Shown here: one piece after another, positions 59,630-64,000 of the stretch
Position numbering within the stretch: position 1 is the stretch's first letter
Layout of the letters: the number at the start of each line of letters is the position of its first letter
Assembly (NCBI GenBank): GCA_016290875.1
Contig: JAEEVL010000013.1
Span: forward strand, 1 to 64,000
Origin: Ruminococcus sp.
GTDB lineage: Bacteria; Bacillota; Clostridia; Oscillospirales; Ruminococcaceae
DNA length: 64,000 bases
Direction: 5' to 3'
Made by a program: the position numbers and the translations under genes
The notes under the pieces: model-generated
What the model was told of the DNA's origin: nothing
Databases searched by the model: none
The model's input: only the letters and a program-made list of their open reading frames with translations

Positions 59630-62600
59630 ATGAATACTATTTACTTAACAGATGAAGAATTATGTATGTTGGAGCAGCTTACGTATCTAAGCGAAGATGT
59701 TGCTGAAGCTGCTTCAAATGATACTTTTAAGGTGGAATTCTTCAGAATTAACAAATAACATATCGATTTGAAAATTAAAGATATTTTAAGTAGATTTAAC
59801 GATACAGCTCTTGCTAACCTTCGCAGTCATTCGGAAGCGATTGATCCATATAAAATCAGCGGAGTTGAATGGGCTGATATTATAGATTATCTTAAGACAA
59901 GCCGACTGAAAGATCTGTATTTGACAGATATCATGTTTAATAACGATAATTTTAATACATATATTGAACTGGTATATGAGAAGAATAACGAAAAGGAGGG
60001 TGAGAATAAAGAAATAAAAAAGGAATACATAAGTGTAAAGAACGATGTTATAACTGATGCTCTAAGGAAAAAAATAATTGAAAATAATCTTCAGTCACTT
60101 GTTTATAATAAAGTAACTGGTAAATATTTCGCTAATGCTAAAGATGATGAAGAGTATCCTTCATATCAACCCGATGATTATGTTCCAGTGAAAATTTATC
60201 GTCTTCCACTTGTACTTTGCTTTGTTGAGCAAGAAAAAGATGAAAATGGACATGAATATAAAAGGCAGATGCTTAAAGAGCATGAAGCCATAATCGCGTA
60301 TAAAGGCACTTCAGGTGCTGATGAATGGGCAGATAATGTTAAGGGCGCTTATGTAACTGAGACTTTACCTCAAAAAGAAGCTTTGGATTTTGCGAACAGA
60401 ATGGTTAGGGAACATAACTTTACTGAACTTACTGTAACCGGTCACTCTAAGGGCGCTAACAAAGCTATGTACACCACGATAATGTGCCCAAATGTAACAC
60501 GCTGTGTTTCATTTGACGGTCAGGGTTTTTCAAGAGAGTTTATGAGTGATCTCAATAATATACCCAAAATTCTTAAACGTTCCAAGCTCATTACTCAATA
60601 TTCATTGTCAACTGATTTTGTACATATCCTCTTGAATCAGCTTCCGGGTTCAAGACAGATATATTGTAAGGGATATGGAGTGGACAGTATTGGCTCAAAC
60701 CATTCTCCAAATTCATTCTTTGTTCAGGAAACAAGTAAAGTTGACGGAAATGAAGTAGTCAATCTTAAATTAGTTAATTCTCATCCTACTTTTACTATAG
60801 AAGAAGAAAAAACAAACGTTACTACATTAAAAGGATTAATAGATCAAATTGTTACTCATGGAAGTGTAGAATTTCTTCAGTACGTTGAAAAGTGGCTGCC
60901 ATTAGCCGTTAAAAAAGATAAAGAAGAATTAAACAATGTGCTTTTTGGTGATATTCCGCATTTCTCTGAGCTGTTAGCTAATTTGTTCTATTATACTAAT
61001 AAAAATGATCTTGATTTTTATGATGTTATAGATTTGATGAATGAATTTAGTTGTAGTCTTGGAATTGGAGATGCCTTTGAACCAACAATTAATTGGGTAT
61101 TTTATTTGTTAAAACAATCTGTAGATTTAGATGAAAACGAGAAAATAAAATACATTGTATATGATTTATTGGACAAAGAAAATAATGACAGTATAATATC
61201 AGATGTATCATCTGGATCAAACAATATAGTTATTGATGACCTATTTTCATGGGATGAAATAGAAAAAGATGCCATGGATTATATAATAAACAATATAATA
61301 AATAAAGTTGATGATATTGATAAACCGGTAAGTTTAAAAGATAAGGCAATACATTTCTTTGAGAAACTTACTAAACCTACCATATCAAAGCTTATAGACG
61401 ACGTTGCATTCTATAAAGCAAATAAAAAATTAGATGATATAATTGATTCTTATGAAAATGTTATCAATATGATAAAGCAAAACTTTGATTCACTATGGTC
61501 AGAAATGCAAAAATCATACGCAGTATTAAAAGCTGAAGATAATGATCTCCTAAAAATTTATTATTCTGATTATATTTCAGAAAACGAAAAAAATAAAGAG
61601 GATTTTAAGAAGGTTTTTTCTGATAATCTTGGCTCCTTTTTTAATGAATATCCGATCATGTTTAGCGATTCAAATTATAATACTGTGGATGAATTTGTTA
61701 GAGATTATTTAAATGATCCTGAATCTGCAATTTTCGGTTATTCAAATAATATAATGCTCAATAGATTTATGAAGAATTTCATAAACACGATAATATATAA
61801 TGCAGTTAAGGAATTGCCTGCCAAATATGCTCGTTCATGGAGAATCGAAGATTCCGGTAATAATGTTATTTCAGATTACTCATCTGATACAGTTCTCTAT
61901 ACTGGCAAAGGTGATGATTTAGTTTATACTGGGAATGAAAGCAGTATAATACTCGGCGGTGAAGGAAATGATGTTATAATTGCCGGTGAAGGAAATGATG
62001 AATTATATGGTGATTCAGGTGATGACTATATAGATGCTGGTAATGGCCACAATTATATTTATGGTGGAGAAGATAAAGACTCTATATACGGCGGCACAGG
62101 TGTAGATGAAATTTTCGGTGGAGCTGGCGATGATACGATTTATGCTGGTGATGGTGAAGACAAGATATATGGTGGAGATAACACAGATACAATTCACGGT
62201 GGTGAAGATAGAGACTGGATCTATGGAGATGAAGGCGAAGATACCATTTATGGTGATGGTGGAAACGATACTATAGATGGTGGTATTGGTAATGATACTT
62301 TATACGGAAATGATGATAATGATACTTTAAGAGGAAGAGAAGGCAACGATACGCTTAACGGCGGTTTTAACGATGATACTCTCCGTGGAGGAGATAATTC
62401 GGATACATATCATTTCTATAAATCTGGTGGCAATGACAATATTTATGATAAGTATGGTTCAAATACGATTGTCTTTGATGGCGTTGATATGTCCGACCTC
62501 TCAATTGCTTACACTGATACGGAGCATCATAATCTGCTTTTCACTATTATATCTACAAATGATACCTTAAAAATCATAGATTATAAGAACACAGCAGATA

Positions 62601-64000
62601 ATTTCAAGTATAAATTTGAAGATGACTCGGATTACTATACTATTGAGGATAATGAAGGTGTACTTTCTTTTTCTAAGATAGAAGACAATGATATTGGTGT
62701 CAGATATGGTAGCCATTGGGAAGAACAGCACGATGATAATGAAAAAAGAAACAGTAACAGATATAGTACAGCGACTGCGGCACAGCCTCCGAGAGATCCA
62801 CTTGTTATAGATTTGGGAACAAAGGGCATTAATCTTTCTACAGTTGAAAACGGTGTTCACTTTGATATTGACAAAAACGGCTTTGCTGAAAAGACAGTAT
62901 GGACTGATGGAGAAGACGGATTCCTTGTTTTAGACAGAAATTACAACGGAATAATTGATGACGGCGGAGAGTTGTTCAGTGATCATGTGATAATGAAAAA
63001 CGGTCTTACATCCTCTGACGGATTTGAAGCACTTGCTGATCTTGATGAAGATAACAATGGTATCATTGATGAAAAAGATTCAAGATTTTTCGATCTTCGT
63101 GTTTGGGTAGATTCGGAAAGAGACGGATTTTCCACAGCTGATGAAATCAAAACCTTAGCAGATTTAGGTATAACGTCAATCGTACTTCCAGAAAATCAAG
63201 CAGATCCGGATGATGATACAGTCGAGTTTATTAAAACCGGCTCTGTAATTTTTGAAGAAGGCATTCGTGATATTCAGGAACATTGGTTTGAGATCAATGG
63301 AGCAGACACTCAGGAAATCACTGTAAACAATGTGGAAAACGATCTGACATCATTTGGTAATATGCACAGCCTTTCCTATGCTCTGGAGCATGATGAAAGC
63401 GGAGAACTTCAGGCTTTAGTAGATTCCTTTAAGAATACAGACAGCTTTATTGAAAAGCGTATTATTTCCAGAAAGCTCCTCTACTTCATTACGGGTTCAA
63501 CAGATATTAATGTGAACTCAAGAGGTGGTACAATTGATGCCAGAAACCTTCATGTCCTTGAAACGATCATGGGTGTGGATTCCTTTGTCGGTGTGAATGG
63601 TAGTACTACGCCAAACTCCACAGCAGCATCTATCCTGAATCAGCTATTTACCGACTTTGACAGAACATATTTCAATCTCATGAATAAGGTCCTTGGTATG
63701 GCTGATTATCTGGAAATGATAGAGGAAGAACCAAATGAAAAAGGAGAGATTGTTCTTGATCTCACCTCTGTTGAAGGAGTAGTAGATCACTACATTTCAC
63801 TTGATATAGATGTACATGAGATGTTATACAATATCGGTATCTATGTAAAATCTTACGATACAACTTATGAAACTGATCATCTCAATTCCTTTATTGCACA
63901 TTACCCTGACTATGCTGATGAAATCAGCGCAATGGTGAACGGCAATTTTGTAATTGGTACTAAGGAAGACGATACACTGAACGGCTTCAGTACACAAGAT
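59630..64000 (+). CDS. Large alpha/beta-hydrolase (Mbeg1/DUF2974-like, GHSKG) - RTX repeat - EF-hand-like protein; in-frame TAA at 59756-59758; runs off the right edge
   Basis: Hand translation: AAGGAG SD then ATG 59630 'MNTIYLTDEELCMLEQLTYLSEDVAEAASNDTFKVEFFRINK*', then the same frame stays open from 59759 to 64000 (1414 codons): 'ALANLRSHSEAI...EHEAIIAYKGTSGADEWADNVKGAY...LTVTGHSKGANKAM...' RTX block 61955-62413, 'DFDIDKNGFAEKTVWTDGEDGFLVLDRNYNGIIDDGGELFSD'-type segment (reads 'HFDIDKNGFAEKT...'), and a second RTX-like start 'GTKEDDTLNGFSTQD' at the edge. Confidence 0.85.
61955..62413 (+). repeat. 17 tandem RTX (GGxGxDxUx-type) nonapeptide codons, 27-bp period
   Basis: GGEGNDVII AGEGNDELY GDSGDDYID AGNGHNYIY GGEDKDSIY GGTGVDEIF GGAGDDTIY AGDGEDKIY GGDNTDTIH GGEDRDWIY GDEGEDTIY GDGGNDTID GGIGNDTLY GNDDNDTLR GREGNDTLN GGFNDDTLR GGDNSDTYH; 17 x 27 = 459 bp exactly. 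Confidence 0.93.

Larger units (their letters stand above)
51530..64000. mobile_element. Integrative mobilizable element inserted at the ssrA 3' end (left end in window; right end beyond the window)
   Basis: Integrase abutting the tmRNA 3' end, excisionase-like gene, MOBP relaxase, MobC, RepA-like ATPase, accessory cargo; composition becomes AT-richer after about 58.7 kb. Confidence 0.85.

Noticed and set aside
61955-62413. Could the 27-bp periodic repeat be a CRISPR or tandem satellite?
   Set aside because: Periodicity equals nine codons and translates to GGxGxDxUx RTX nonapeptides; no conserved repeat/variable spacer structure.
62567-62860. Minus-strand ORFs within the RTX gene (62015..62197, 62567..62860, 62635..62829)
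   Set aside because: Antisense to the much longer, motif-bearing plus-strand frame.
1-64000. CRISPR arrays, rRNA and tRNA genes
   Set aside because: None recognised by eye; only tmRNA shows tRNA-like ends. A tRNAscan/CRISPR finder run would be needed to exclude them formally.

Overview
64-kb chromosomal window from a cellulosome-type Ruminococcus-like Firmicute (taxon inferred from type I dockerins on GH5 cellulases and gene content). Positions 1 to about 51.5 kb are mostly core chromosome: pheS/pheT with a T-box leader, nnrE/D, uvrA-uvrB, a LacI-type regulator, an M16 peptidase pair, lgt, folD, an ECF sigma/anti-sigma pair, three tandem GH5-dockerin cellulases, an MBOAT/SGNH pair, an atypical kinase, rpoB-rpoC, smpB and ssrA (tmRNA). 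Immediately 3' of ssrA (after 51529) an integrative mobilizable element begins: tyrosine integrase, excisionase-like protein, structured intergenic hairpins, a MOBP-type relaxase with a nested out-of-frame MobB-like ORF, MobC, a RepA-like ATPase, a divergent DUF6076-like protein plus sigma-like factor, then an AT-richer cargo region. The supplied ORF track misses the largest cargo gene because it runs off the window: a >1400-codon open frame encoding an alpha/beta-hydrolase (GHSKG, Mbeg1/DUF2974-like) fused to 17 perfect-register RTX nonapeptides and EF-hand-like segments. It is preceded by a lipoprotein gene and interrupted by one in-frame TAA near its 5' end. This lipoprotein + lipase-RTX cargo on an ssrA-targeting element is the most interesting candidate system here.
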